From: Scandinavium manionii
Lineage (GTDB): Bacteria; Pseudomonadota; Gammaproteobacteria; Enterobacterales; Enterobacteriaceae
Length of the DNA: 64,000 bases
Reading direction: 5' to 3'
Assembly: GCF_024764775.1 (NCBI RefSeq)
Contig: NZ_JALIGC010000039.1
Coordinates: forward strand, 1-64,000
Part shown: positions 17,466 through 26,546 of the stretch, in pieces
Layout: every line of letters begins with the position of its first letter
How positions within the stretch are numbered: the stretch's first letter is position 1
Program-made: the position numbers and the translations under genes
Notes under the pieces: model-generated
What the model was told of the DNA's origin: nothing
Seen by the model: the letters and a program-made list of their open reading frames with translations, nothing else
The model's database searches: none

Positions 17466-19265
17466 ATGAAGAATATACGTAACTTTTCGATCATTGCTCA
17501 CATCGACCACGGTAAATCGACGTTGTCTGACCGTATTATCCAGATTTGCGGTGGTCTTTCCGATCGTGAAATGGCGGCGCAGGTTCTAGATTCCATGGAT
17601 CTGGAACGTGAACGCGGCATCACCATCAAAGCGCAGAGCGTGACCCTGGATTACAAAGCGACGGATGGTGAAACCTACCAGCTTAACTTCATCGACACCC
17701 CGGGCCACGTTGACTTCTCCTATGAAGTTTCTCGTTCTTTGGCCGCCTGTGAAGGCGCACTGCTGGTGGTTGACGCCGGGCAGGGCGTAGAAGCACAGAC
17801 GCTGGCCAACTGCTACACCGCGATGGAAATGAACCTGGAAGTGGTTCCCGTCCTGAACAAAATTGACCTGCCAGCGGCCGATCCGGAACGTGTGGCGGAA
17901 GAAATTGAAGATATCGTCGGCATCGACGCCGCAGACGCAGTGCGCTGCTCGGCGAAAACCGGCGTCGGCGTGCCTGAAGTATTAGAACGTCTGGTGCGTG
18001 ATATCCCCGCGCCACAGGGCGATCCGGAAGCACCGCTGCAGGCGCTGATCATCGACTCCTGGTTTGATAACTACCTCGGCGTTGTGTCGCTTATTCGTGT
18101 GAAAAACGGCACCCTGCGCAAAGGCGACAAAGTTAAAGTCATGAGTACCGGCCAGGTCTACAACGCAGACCGCTTGGGTATCTTCACCCCTAAACAGGTT
18201 GACCGTACCCAGCTGAACTGCGGCGAAGTAGGCTGGCTGGTTTGTGCGATCAAAGACATCCTGGGCGCACCGGTTGGCGATACTCTGACGCTGTCCCGTA
18301 ACCCGGCTGACAAAGCGCTGCCTGGCTTCAAGAAAGTCAAACCGCAGGTTTACGCGGGCCTGTTCCCGGTCAGTTCCGATGATTACGAGAACTTCCGTGA
18401 CGCGCTGGGCAAACTGAGCCTCAACGATGCTTCCCTGTTCTACGAGCCAGAAAGCTCAACGGCGCTGGGCTTCGGCTTCCGCTGTGGCTTCCTCGGCCTG
18501 CTGCACATGGAAATCATCCAGGAGCGTCTGGAGCGTGAATACGATCTGGATCTGATCACCACCGCGCCGACGGTAGTGTATGAAGTGCAGACCACCAACA
18601 ATGAAGTTATCTACGTTGATAGCCCGTCTAAACTGCCGCCGCTGAATAACATTGAAGAGCTCCGTGAGCCTATCGCTGAGTGTCACATGCTGCTGCCGCA
18701 GGAATATCTCGGCAACGTCATGACCCTGTGCGTGGAGAAACGTGGCGTGCAGACCAACATGGTTTACCACGGTAACCAGGTTGCGCTGACCTATGAAATT
18801 CCAATGGCTGAAGTGGTGCTCGACTTCTTCGACCGTCTGAAGTCCACCTCCCGTGGCTACGCGTCACTGGATTACAACTTCAAACGCTTCCAGGCATCCA
18901 ACATGGTGCGTGTTGATGTCCTGATCAACGGCGAGCGTGTTGATGCCCTGGCGCTGATCACCCATAACGACAATGCGCCGTATCGCGGTCGTGAACTGGT
19001 TGAGAAGATGAAAGAACTGATCCCGCGTCAGCAGTTTGATATCGCGATCCAGGCGGCCATCGGTAACCACATCATTGCGCGTTCTACTGTGAAACAGCTG
19101 CGTAAAAACGTTCTGGCTAAATGCTACGGCGGCGATGTCAGCCGTAAGAAAAAGCTGCTGCAGAAACAGAAAGACGGTAAAAAACGTATGAAACAGGTTG
19201 GTAACGTTGAGCTGCCACAGGAAGCGTTCCTCGCCATTCTGCATGTCGGAAAAGATGGTAAATAA
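17466..19265 (+). CDS. lepA: Elongation factor 4 (LepA)
   Basis: A 599-residue ribosome-associated GTPase, best described as back-translocase and/or a 30S assembly factor. G motifs: G1 AHIDHGKST, G2 RGITIK, G3 DTPGH, G4 NKID. Domain II, EF-G-like domains III and V and the LepA-specific C-terminal domain (from about 490, ending in a Lys-rich stretch) follow in order. A candidate -10 TAGAAT lies at 17382-17387. The ribosome site is weak, as I recall for E. coli. First gene of the lepA-lepB operon. Confidence 0.96.
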   Translation: MKNIRNFSIIAHIDHGKSTLSDRIIQICGGLSDREMAAQVLDSMDLERERGITIKAQSVTLDYKATDGETYQLNFIDTPGHVDFSYEVSRSLAACEGALLVVDAGQGVEAQTLANCYTAMEMNLEVVPVLNKIDLPAADPERVAEEIEDIVGIDAADAVRCSAKTGVGVPEVLERLVRDIPAPQGDPEAPLQALIIDSWFDNYLGVVSLIRVKNGTLRKGDKVKVMSTGQVYNADRLGIFTPKQVDRTQLNCGEVGWLVCAIKDILGAPVGDTLTLSRNPADKALPGFKKVKPQVYAGLFPVSSDDYENFRDALGKLSLNDASLFYEPESSTALGFGFRCGFLGLLHMEIIQERLEREYDLDLITTAPTVVYEVQTTNNEVIYVDSPSKLPPLNNIEELREPIAECHMLLPQEYLGNVMTLCVEKRGVQTNMVYHGNQVALTYEIPMAEVVLDFFDRLKSTSRGYASLDYNFKRFQASNMVRVDVLINGERVDALALITHNDNAPYRGRELVEKMKELIPRQQFDIAIQAAIGNHIIARSTVKQLRKNVLAKCYGGDVSRKKKLLQKQKDGKKRMKQVGNVELPQEAFLAILHVGKDGK

Positions 19266-19282
19266 CCAATAAAGGAGTTGGC

Positions 19283-20257
19283 ATGGCGAACATGTTTGCC
19301 CTGATCCTGGTCATTGCGACCCTGGTGACAGGGATTTTATGGTGCCTGGATAAGTTTATTTTTGCACCAAAACGCCGTGAACGTCAGGCCGTTGCGCAGG
19401 TTGCAGCGGGTGATACGCTGGATAAAAAGACGTTGAAGAAAGTTGGCCCGAAACCGGGCTGGCTGGAAACGGGCGCATCTGTATTCCCGGTGCTGGCTAT
19501 CGTGCTGATTGTGCGCTCATTTATTTATGAGCCATTCCAGATCCCATCAGGTTCCATGATGCCAACGCTGTTAATCGGTGACTTTATTCTGGTGGAGAAA
19601 TTCGCCTATGGAATCAAAGACCCGATTTATCAGAATACGTTAATTGAAACCGGTCATCCGAAACGGGGTGATGTTGTGGTGTTCAAATATCCGGAAGATC
19701 CGCGTCTTGATTATATTAAGCGCGCTGTTGGTCTGCCGGGTGATAAAGTGACGTACGATCCTATCGCCAAAGAAGTCACCATTCAGCCAAACTGCAGTTC
19801 CGGTCAGGCGTGTGGTAACGCACTGCCGGTGACGTACTCCCACGTTGAGCCAAGCGATTTCGTACAGACCTTTGCCCGTCGTAACGGCGGCGAAGCGACT
19901 AGCGGTTTCTGGCAGTTGCCGAAAGGTGAGAACAAAGACAACGGCGTGCGTCTGAGCGAGCGCAAAGAAACGCTCGGTGATGTCACACACCGTATTCTGA
20001 CTGTGCCAATCGCGCAGGACCAGCTGGGTATGTACTATCAACAGCAGGGCCAGCAGTTGGCGACCTGGGTTGTTCCACCGGGACACTACTTCATGATGGG
20101 TGATAACCGTGATAATAGCGCAGACAGCCGCTACTGGGGCTTTGTTCCGGAAGCGAATCTGGTCGGCAAAGCGGTTGGCATCTGGATGAGTTTCGAAAAA
20201 CAGGAAGGTGAATGGCCGACGGGCGTACGCTTAAGTCGTATCGGCGGTATTCATTAA
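19283..20257 (+). CDS. lepB: Signal peptidase I (LepB)
   Basis: A 324-residue inner-membrane Ser/Lys protease that removes signal peptides from exported proteins. Two N-terminal membrane segments (about 4-22 and 62-78) are followed by the periplasmic catalytic domain. The nucleophile is Ser91 (IPSGSMMPTL) and the general base Lys146 (YIKRAVGLPGD), at the same numbers as E. coli LepB. Box E GDNRDNSADSRYWG is intact. It has its own SD (AAAGGAG) 17 nt after lepA. Confidence 0.96.
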   Translation: MANMFALILVIATLVTGILWCLDKFIFAPKRRERQAVAQVAAGDTLDKKTLKKVGPKPGWLETGASVFPVLAIVLIVRSFIYEPFQIPSGSMMPTLLIGDFILVEKFAYGIKDPIYQNTLIETGHPKRGDVVVFKYPEDPRLDYIKRAVGLPGDKVTYDPIAKEVTIQPNCSSGQACGNALPVTYSHVEPSDFVQTFARRNGGEATSGFWQLPKGENKDNGVRLSERKETLGDVTHRILTVPIAQDQLGMYYQQQGQQLATWVVPPGHYFMMGDNRDNSADSRYWGFVPEANLVGKAVGIWMSFEKQEGEWPTGVRLSRIGGIH

Positions 20258-20272
20258 TTTCTGACTTTTGTT

Positions 20273-20301
20273 CATGCTGCCATGCTTATCGTGGCAGCAT
20301 G
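20273..20301 (+). terminator. Hairpin after lepB
   Basis: A perfect 10-bp stem CATGCTGCCA / TGGCAGCATG with a 9-nt loop starts 16 nt after lepB. The following sequence (AATTATTTC) has only a poor T run, so termination may be partial or the hairpin may protect the mRNA end. Confidence 0.6.
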
Positions 20302-20332
20302 AATTATTTCGAATATAAATACCTTCCAGCTA

Positions 20333-20361
20333 ACGACATCCCTACGCGTTGCGTATAGAAT
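20333..20361 (+). promoter_or_regulatory. Candidate sigma-70 promoter for rnc operon
   Basis: ACGACA (20333-20338; 4/6 to TTGACA), a 17-bp spacer and TAGAAT (20356-20361; 5/6 to TATAAT). It places the start near 20368, upstream of the RNase III leader hairpin. Confidence 0.55.
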
Positions 20362-20403
20362 GTCCCCCCGAAGTTTTAGGTTGGTACCCATCAGGGATCC
20401 ACG

Positions 20404-20446
20404 GCACACGAAACCGCGTTGGCTTTTTCAGGTCGGTTTCGTGTGC
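20404..20446 (+). promoter_or_regulatory. rnc leader hairpin, probable RNase III autoregulatory site
   Basis: Perfect 13-bp inverted repeat GCACACGAAACCG / CGGTTTCGTGTGC separated by 17 nt, in the 5' leader 35 nt before rnc. In E. coli RNase III cuts such a leader stem in its own mRNA and destabilises it. Position and size match; cleavage here is inference. Confidence 0.78.
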
Positions 20447-20480
20447 TGAATTATTGACGCATTCATCTATTTGGTAACGC

Positions 20481-21161
20481 ATGAACCCCATCGTAATTAA
20501 TCGGCTTCAACGGAAGCTGGGCTACACTTTTCAACATCAGGATCTGTTGCAGCAGGCTTTAACCCATCGAAGCGCGAGCAGTAAGCATAATGAACGCCTC
20601 GAATTCCTGGGTGACTCCATTTTAAGTTACGTCATCGCCAACGCGTTGTATCACCGTTTTCCGCGCGTAGATGAAGGTGATATGAGCCGTATGCGTGCCA
20701 CGCTTGTGCGCGGCAATACGCTGGCCGAAATCGCCCGTGAATTTGAACTGGGTGAGTGCCTGCGTCTTGGTCCGGGTGAGCTGAAAAGCGGAGGCTTCCG
20801 CCGAGAATCAATTCTGGCTGATACCGTTGAAGCGCTGATCGGCGGCGTATTCCTCGACAGCGATATTCAAAATGTCGAAAGGCTGATCCTGAGCTGGTAT
20901 CAAACCCGCCTGGATGAAATCAGCCCGGGTGATAAGCAAAAAGATCCGAAAACACGTTTGCAGGAATATTTACAGGGTCGTCACTTGCCACTGCCTTCCT
21001 ATCTGGTTGTGCAGGTGCGTGGCGAAGCCCACGATCAGGAATTTACTATCCACTGCCAGGTCAGCGGCCTGAGTGAACCGGTAGTTGGCACAGGTTCCAG
21101 TCGCCGCAAGGCGGAGCAGGCTGCCGCCGAACAGGCGCTGAAAAAACTGGAGCTGGAATGA
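20481..21161 (+). CDS. rnc: Ribonuclease III
   Basis: A 226-residue double-strand-specific endoribonuclease that processes rRNA precursors and regulates mRNAs. The catalytic signature ERLEFLGDSIL places Glu41 and Asp45; the second acidic pair lies in ADTVEALIGG. A C-terminal dsRNA-binding domain (about 155-226) ends SSRRKAEQAAAEQALKKL. First gene of rnc-era-recO-pdxJ-acpS; its stop overlaps era by 4 nt (ATGA). Confidence 0.97.
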   Translation: MNPIVINRLQRKLGYTFQHQDLLQQALTHRSASSKHNERLEFLGDSILSYVIANALYHRFPRVDEGDMSRMRATLVRGNTLAEIAREFELGECLRLGPGELKSGGFRRESILADTVEALIGGVFLDSDIQNVERLILSWYQTRLDEISPGDKQKDPKTRLQEYLQGRHLPLPSYLVVQVRGEAHDQEFTIHCQVSGLSEPVVGTGSSRRKAEQAAAEQALKKLELE

Positions 21162-22063
21162 GCGACGAAAAGAGTTACTGCGGGTTTATTGCCATCGTTG
21201 GACGTCCCAACGTCGGCAAATCCACGCTGCTGAACAATCTGCTTGGGCAGAAGATATCCATTACCTCACGCAAAGCGCAAACCACGCGCCACCGCATCGT
21301 CGGTATCCATACCGAAGGGGCCTATCAGGCGATTTACGTCGATACCCCGGGTCTGCATATGGAAGAGAAGCGTGCCATCAACCGTCTGATGAACAAAGCC
21401 GCGAGCAGCTCTATCGGTGACGTTGAGCTGATCATCTTCGTGGTGGAAGGCACTCGCTGGACCGCTGACGACGAAATGGTGCTGAACAAGCTCCGTGGCG
21501 GTCGTGCGCCGGTTATCCTGGCGATCAACAAAGTGGATAACGTTCAGGAAAAAGCTGACCTGCTGCCGCATCTGCAGTTCCTTGGCAAGCAGATGGACTT
21601 CCTGGATATCGTGCCTATTTCTGCGGAAACCGGCTTCAACGTCGATACCATGGCAGGCATCGTGCGTAAGCATCTGCCGGAAGCGATTCACCACTTCCCG
21701 GAAGATTACATTACCGACCGTTCCCAGCGTTTCATGGCTTCTGAAATCATCCGTGAAAAACTGATGCGTTTCTTGGGTGCCGAACTGCCGTACTCCGTCA
21801 CGGTAGAAATCGAGCGTTTCCAGACTAACGAACGCGGTGGATATGACATTCACGGTTTGATCCTGGTGGAGCGTGAAGGCCAGAAAAAGATGGTGATTGG
21901 CAACAAAGGTGCCAAGATCAAAACCATCGGAATCGAAGCCCGCAAAGATATGCAGGAGATGTTCGAATCCCCTGTACACCTTGAGCTGTGGGTGAAAGTG
22001 AAATCTGGCTGGGCCGATGACGAGCGTGCTTTACGTAGTCTCGGTTATGTCGATGATCTTTAA
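21158..22063 (+). CDS. era: GTPase Era
   Basis: A 301-residue essential GTPase that binds the 3' end of 16S rRNA during 30S maturation. G1 is GRPNVGKST, G3 DTPGLH, G4 NKVD. The C-terminal KH domain contains VIGNKGAKIKTIG. Translationally coupled to rnc by ATGA overlap; recO starts 12 nt after it. Confidence 0.97.
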   Translation: MSDEKSYCGFIAIVGRPNVGKSTLLNNLLGQKISITSRKAQTTRHRIVGIHTEGAYQAIYVDTPGLHMEEKRAINRLMNKAASSSIGDVELIIFVVEGTRWTADDEMVLNKLRGGRAPVILAINKVDNVQEKADLLPHLQFLGKQMDFLDIVPISAETGFNVDTMAGIVRKHLPEAIHHFPEDYITDRSQRFMASEIIREKLMRFLGAELPYSVTVEIERFQTNERGGYDIHGLILVEREGQKKMVIGNKGAKIKTIGIEARKDMQEMFESPVHLELWVKVKSGWADDERALRSLGYVDDL

Positions 22064-22075
22064 GTAATCCCAGAT

Positions 22076-22792
22076 ATGGATGGATGGCAGCGCGCTTTCG
22101 TCCTCCACAGCCGTCCCTGGAGCGAAACCAGTCTTATTCTGGACGTCTTCACGGAAGAGTCGGGCCGCGTGCGCCTTGTTGCTAAAGGCGCACGTTCCAA
22201 ACGTTCAAATCTCAAAGGTGCGCTTCAGCCCTTTACCCCCTTGCTGGTTCGTTTTGGTGGCCGCGGTGATGTCAAAACGCTGCGCAGCGCCGAAGCTGTC
22301 TCTCTCGCACTTCCCCTCAGCGGTTTCGCGCTTTATAGCGGTTTATACGTCAACGAACTCATCTCTCGCGTGCTGGAAAACGAAACCCGTTTCTCCGAGC
22401 TCTTTTTCGATTATCTGCACTGTATTCAGGCGCTGGCTGGTGTGACGGGTACGCCGGAGCCTGTGCTGCGTCGCTTTGAGCTGGCGCTGCTGGCACATCT
22501 CGGATACGGCGTGGATTTCCTGCACTGTGCGGGCAGCGGTGAGCCGGTGGAAGACACCATGACCTACCGTTATCGTGAAGAAAAAGGCTTTATCGCAAGT
22601 GTAGTGATTGATAACAACACGTTTACCGGGCACCATTTGAAGGCTCTCGCCAACCGCGAATTCCCCGATGTGGATGCATTGCGGGCGGCGAAGCGCTTCA
22701 CCCGTATGGCGCTCAAGCCGTACCTGGGAGGAAAACCGCTCAAAAGCCGCGAACTGTTCCGACAGTTTGTGCCAAAGCGTCAGGAACCGTAG
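22076..22792 (+). CDS. recO: DNA repair protein RecO
   Basis: A 238-residue recombination mediator that works with RecR to load RecA on SSB-coated DNA. An N-terminal OB fold (about 1-80, FVLHSRPWSETSLILDVFTEESGRV) is followed by a helical domain. Four residues shorter at the C-terminus than E. coli RecO (ends PKRQEP). Ribosome site is weak, so translation may depend on coupling to era. Confidence 0.94.
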   Translation: MDGWQRAFVLHSRPWSETSLILDVFTEESGRVRLVAKGARSKRSNLKGALQPFTPLLVRFGGRGDVKTLRSAEAVSLALPLSGFALYSGLYVNELISRVLENETRFSELFFDYLHCIQALAGVTGTPEPVLRRFELALLAHLGYGVDFLHCAGSGEPVEDTMTYRYREEKGFIASVVIDNNTFTGHHLKALANREFPDVDALRAAKRFTRMALKPYLGGKPLKSRELFRQFVPKRQEP

Positions 22793-22818
22793 AACCAAAA
22801 TCAAAAACGAGGATTGTC

Positions 22819-23550
22819 ATGGCTGAATTACTGTTAGGCGTCAACATTGACCATATCGCCACGCTGCGTAACGCACGCGGTACCGCGTATCCGGACCCGG
22901 TTCAGGCTGCATTTATCGCCGAACAGGCGGGTGCTGATGGCATCACGGTGCATCTGCGCGAAGACCGTCGTCACATCACAGACCGCGACGTGCGCATTCT
23001 GCGCCAGACCCTCGATACCCGCATGAACCTCGAAATGGCCGTTACCGAAGAAATGCTGACGATTGCCTGTGAAACCAAACCGCATTTCTGCTGCCTGGTG
23101 CCGGAAAAGCGTCAGGAAGTGACCACCGAAGGCGGGCTGGACGTTGCCGGGCAGCTCGACAAAATGCGCGACGCCTGTAAACGTCTGGCGGATGCCGGGA
23201 TCCTGGTGTCGCTGTTTATCGACGCCGACCGCGCACAAATTAAAGCCGCTGCCGATGTGGGCGCGCCGTACATTGAAATCCACACTGGCTGTTACGCCGA
23301 TGCGGAAAGTGAAGCGCAGCAGACAAAAGAGCTGGAACGCATCGCCAGCGCGGCGACCTACGCGGCGAGTCTTGGCCTGAAGGTGAACGCCGGGCACGGC
23401 CTGACCTATCACAACGTCAAAGCCATTGCCGCGCTGCCGGAAATGCACGAGTTGAATATCGGCCACGCGATTATTGGTCGTGCGGTAATGAGTGGCCTGA
23501 AAGAGGCTGTTTCAGAAATGAAGCGTCTGATGCAGGAAGCGCGTCGCTAA
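22819..23550 (+). CDS. pdxJ: Pyridoxine 5'-phosphate synthase PdxJ
   Basis: A 243-residue TIM-barrel enzyme joining 1-deoxy-D-xylulose 5-phosphate with 3-amino-2-oxopropyl phosphate to form pyridoxine 5'-phosphate. The start motif GVNIDHIATLRNARGT and C-terminal phosphate-binding region (LNIGHAIIGRAV) are intact; HLREDRRHI includes active-site residues. A good ribosome site (GAGGA) precedes the ATG. Overlaps acpS by 1 nt (TAATG). Confidence 0.96.
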   Translation: MAELLLGVNIDHIATLRNARGTAYPDPVQAAFIAEQAGADGITVHLREDRRHITDRDVRILRQTLDTRMNLEMAVTEEMLTIACETKPHFCCLVPEKRQEVTTEGGLDVAGQLDKMRDACKRLADAGILVSLFIDADRAQIKAAADVGAPYIEIHTGCYADAESEAQQTKELERIASAATYAASLGLKVNAGHGLTYHNVKAIAALPEMHELNIGHAIIGRAVMSGLKEAVSEMKRLMQEARR

Positions 23551-23930
23551 TGGCCATCGTCGGTATCGGTACCGATATCGTTGAAATTACCCGCATCGAA
23601 GCGGTGATCGCCCGCAGTGGCGATCGCCTTGCGCGACGGGTGCTCAGCGAAGGCGAATGGAAAATCTGGGAAACGCACCAGCAGCCGGTGCGTTTTCTCG
23701 CCAAGCGATTTGCGGTGAAAGAGGCGGCGTCAAAAGCGCTCGGCACCGGTATCCGTAACGGACTGGCGTTTGAACAGTTTGAAGTTTACAACGATGAGCT
23801 GGGCAAACCGAAGCTGCGACTCTGGGGCGCTGCAAGCGAGCTGGCCGATCAGCTGGGCGTGGCCCATATTCACGTCACGCTGGCGGACGAACGTCATTAC
23901 GCCTGCGCAACGGTGATAATGGAGAGTTAG
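23550..23930 (+). CDS. acpS: Holo-[acyl-carrier-protein] synthase AcpS
   Basis: A 126-residue phosphopantetheinyl transferase that moves 4'-phosphopantetheine from CoA to apo-ACP for fatty-acid synthesis. The two Mg/CoA-binding motifs are present: GIGTDIVEI at the N-terminus and FAVKEAASKALGTG at about 53-66. Last gene of the rnc operon; its last 4 nt overlap the convergent yfhL, with no terminator between them. Confidence 0.96.
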   Translation: MAIVGIGTDIVEITRIEAVIARSGDRLARRVLSEGEWKIWETHQQPVRFLAKRFAVKEAASKALGTGIRNGLAFEQFEVYNDELGKPKLRLWGAASELADQLGVAHIHVTLADERHYACATVIMES

Positions 23931-24187
23931 ATTTTATCTGCGTGGTGCAGCTGGACGAACTTATCCCACAGCTGCTCTTCGTTTTCAACGTGCTCAGGAT
24001 TGACGATGATGGTGTTGGGGATAGGGCACACTTTCTGACAGGTCGGCGTTTCGTAATGGCCGACACACTCCGTACAGCGATCGCTGTTAATCTCATAAAT
24101 GCTATTGCCCATCGAAATCGCCTCGTTAGGGCATTCCGGTTCGCACATATCGCAATTGATGCATTTTTTGGTAATTAACAGCGCCAT
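23927..24187 (-). CDS. yfhL: 2[4Fe-4S] ferredoxin YfhL
   Basis: An 86-residue bacterial ferredoxin of the Alvin type. The first cluster motif is CINCDMCEPEC; the second, CTECVGHYETPTCQKVC, has the enlarged loop typical of this type. Electron carrier; the physiological partner is not known from the sequence. Small monocistronic gene opposing acpS. Confidence 0.94.
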   Translation of the reverse strand: MALLITKKCINCDMCEPECPNEAISMGNSIYEINSDRCTECVGHYETPTCQKVCPIPNTIIVNPEHVENEEQLWDKFVQLHHADKI

Positions 24188-24243
24188 ACAGAAATTCTCA
24201 GAAACAACACAAACAGGGCGGGCATTATACGCTCATTCCTTGC

Positions 24244-25092
24244 TCAAACCAGCTTTTTCACCAGCGCTTCACTGTGCCGAATTCTGTCCGGCGCATGTTC
24301 CAGATCCTGCTGAACCAGCCCCATAAACAGCAAATCGGTCAGCATCATCTGTGCGCTGGTGGAAGAGATCGCCGCGCTGCGCGTCGCGAGTTCTTCTGCA
24401 ATGGTGTACAAACAATGGCTCGCCCGTTGCTGTAACGCATTCGGTGAAAAACCGGTAATCGCCAGAATTTTCCCGCCCACGCGCAGCGTTTCGTCCGCCG
24501 CGAGGTTTATCTCCCGCCGTTCACCAGAATAGGAAATTGCCAGCAGTAAATCGTCAGAGGTCATCGCCTGCACTGTAGCCAGTAACGCGTGCATGTCCTG
24601 CTCGGCAACGGCGTTAAAACCAATCTTCATTAACTTCCAGCTGAAGTTTTGCGCCACCAGGCCTGAAGCACCGATTCCGGTCAGCACGATGCGCCGGGCA
24701 TTACGCAGTAAATCAACGCTTTCCCGTAGCTTCTCTTCGGTATTCACATCCAGCGACGCATGCATCGCCGAGATATTGTCTTTGATGAGTTTCTCACCCA
24801 CCAGACGCAGCGGATCGTCGCCGCGAATTTGGTTATGAACCGGCACCGACTGCGGATGAGGATTGCTGGCCAGCGCTTCACTCAACGCCAGTTTCAGTGC
24901 CGGAAACCCCTTAAAACCCAGTTTCTGGGCGAACTTCACTACACTAGACTGGCTGACACCGGCTACGCCAGCCAGCTGCTGCGAGCTGAGATGGCGCGCC
25001 TCGTCCGGCTGCGTCAAGATGAAATCCGCCAGCTTTTTATCACTTTGCGCAAGCCCGGAATAACGCTGGCGAATACGAATCAAACAGTTCAT
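24244..25092 (-). CDS. yfhH: RpiR-family transcriptional regulator YfhH
   Basis: A 282-residue regulator with an N-terminal RpiR helix-turn-helix (about 1-75, LSSQQLAGVAGVSQSSVVKFAQKLGFKG) and a C-terminal SIS sugar-phosphate-binding domain (about 125-260, ILTGIGASGLVAQNF and LLAISYSGERRE). Same length as E. coli YfhH, a paralogue of MurR. Target genes and ligand are unknown. Divergent from pgpC across a 258-bp gap. Confidence 0.9.
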   Translation of the reverse strand: MNCLIRIRQRYSGLAQSDKKLADFILTQPDEARHLSSQQLAGVAGVSQSSVVKFAQKLGFKGFPALKLALSEALASNPHPQSVPVHNQIRGDDPLRLVGEKLIKDNISAMHASLDVNTEEKLRESVDLLRNARRIVLTGIGASGLVAQNFSWKLMKIGFNAVAEQDMHALLATVQAMTSDDLLLAISYSGERREINLAADETLRVGGKILAITGFSPNALQQRASHCLYTIAEELATRSAAISSTSAQMMLTDLLFMGLVQQDLEHAPDRIRHSEALVKKLV

Positions 25093-25350
25093 TGGCTCTC
25101 CAGAGGGCCGGACAACGGCCGCCTGTCAGAATTTTGTCTTTGATTATAGGGGATTGTGATGCACACACGGCTCATTACGGAATAGTCGTGCTGCGTCCTT
25201 AACCGATTCATTATTTTAATCAAAAGGATACGCTGTCTCCCTCACAAGGGAAAGACGCATTGCGGATCGTTTTTGGAAATGTGAGGTTCTGGCTGTTAGG
25301 CTATTTGACAGGAGTGACTCATACGCGCTGACCTTTTTAAGGAGAACAGT

Positions 25351-25986
25351 TTGGTAAGCAACTCGCGTCGGGTAGTGTTTTTTGACCTGGATGGTACGCT
25401 GCATCAGCAGGATATGTTTGGCAGCTTTTTACGGTATTTGTTACGCCATAACCCATTAAATGTGCTCTTGGTTCTGCCGATATTACCGGTGATTGGCGTC
25501 GCGCTGCTGGTGAAAGGGCGGGCGGCACGCTGGCCGATGAGCCTCCTGCTGTGGGCCGCAACGTTTGGGCACAGTGAGGTGCGGCTGAAGGCCATTGAAG
25601 CCAAATTTGTGCAGTGGTTCCGCGGGCATGTGACGGCGTTCCCGGTGGTGCATCAGCGCCTCACGGAGTACCTGACCAGCTCCGATGCCGACGTCTGGCT
25701 GATAACCGGTTCGCCTAAATCGCTGGTCGAGCAGGTATATGTCGACACGCCGTGGCTGCCGAGGGTGAATCTCATCGCCAGCATGACCGAGCGACGTTAC
25801 GGTGGCTGGGTGCTGACGCTGCGCTGTTTAGGCCATGAAAAAGTTGCGCAGCTCGAGCAGAAAATTGGCACGCCGCTACGCCTGTATAGCGGCTACAGCG
25901 ACAGCAATCAGGACAACCCGCTGCTCTATTTCTGCCAGCACCGTTGGCGGGTGACGCCGCAGGGTAATCTACAACAGCTGGAGTAA
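25351..25986 (+). CDS. pgpC: Phosphatidylglycerophosphatase C
   Basis: A 211-residue inner-membrane HAD phosphatase that dephosphorylates phosphatidylglycerophosphate. The HAD nucleophile motif is FFDLDGTL (about 10-17). A hydrophobic segment (about 34-56) anchors it. Motif II (WLITGSP) and the late acidic motif (YSGYSDSNQDNPLLY) are present. Start is TTG at 25351, with an SD (AAGGAG) placed correctly; no nearby ATG fits the family N-terminus. Confidence 0.93.
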   Translation: MVSNSRRVVFFDLDGTLHQQDMFGSFLRYLLRHNPLNVLLVLPILPVIGVALLVKGRAARWPMSLLLWAATFGHSEVRLKAIEAKFVQWFRGHVTAFPVVHQRLTEYLTSSDADVWLITGSPKSLVEQVYVDTPWLPRVNLIASMTERRYGGWVLTLRCLGHEKVAQLEQKIGTPLRLYSGYSDSNQDNPLLYFCQHRWRVTPQGNLQQLE

Positions 25987-26002
25987 AAACCGCTCCGCTG
26001 TG

Positions 26003-26008
26003 TATAAT
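26003..26008 (+). promoter_or_regulatory. -10 element for tadA
   Basis: Perfect TATAAT, with transcription expected near 26015. This rules out the upstream in-frame ATG at 26007 as a start and supports the TTG at 26040. Confidence 0.65.
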
Positions 26009-26039
26009 GCGCCCCGTTTTTAAACCCGGAGTAGACGCT

Positions 26040-26546
26040 TTGTCTGATATCGAACTGAACCACGAACACTGGATGCGTCATGCGCTAACTCTTGCCCAAC
26101 GTGCCAGGGAAGAAGGGGAGGTGCCGGTCGGGGCGGTACTGGTTTATCAGAATCAGGCGATTGGCGAAGGCTGGAACCGCCCGATTGGGCGTCATGACCC
26201 GACGGCGCATGCTGAAATCATGGCGCTGCGACAGGGCGGGATGGTGTTACAGAACTACCGTCTGATAGACACCACGCTGTACGTGACCCTTGAACCGTGC
26301 GTGATGTGCGCCGGAGCGATGGTACACAGCCGCATCGGACAGCTGGTGTTTGGTGCGCGGGATGCCAAAACCGGGGCCGCGGGTTCATTGATTGATGTGC
26401 TGCATCATCCAGGCATGAATCATCGGGTAGAGATAACGGAAGGGGTGCTGGCCGACGACTGCTCGTCAATGCTAAGTGATTTCTTCCGTCATCGTCGTGA
26501 GCAGAAAAAAAACCTCAAACGAGGCACACACGCTAACGACGCGTAA
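26040..26546 (+). CDS. tadA: tRNA-specific adenosine deaminase TadA
   Basis: A 168-residue zinc deaminase that converts A34 to inosine in tRNA-Arg(ACG); essential in E. coli. Zinc motifs are HAE (with the catalytic Glu) and PCVMC. Start is TTG at 26040 (SD GGAG 26028-26031), giving an N-terminus aligned with E. coli TadA. The ATG 33 nt upstream lies inside the -10 element and is rejected. The 3' end overlaps the convergent mltF by 14 nt. Confidence 0.94.
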   Translation: MSDIELNHEHWMRHALTLAQRAREEGEVPVGAVLVYQNQAIGEGWNRPIGRHDPTAHAEIMALRQGGMVLQNYRLIDTTLYVTLEPCVMCAGAMVHSRIGQLVFGARDAKTGAAGSLIDVLHHPGMNHRVEITEGVLADDCSSMLSDFFRHRREQKKNLKRGTHANDA

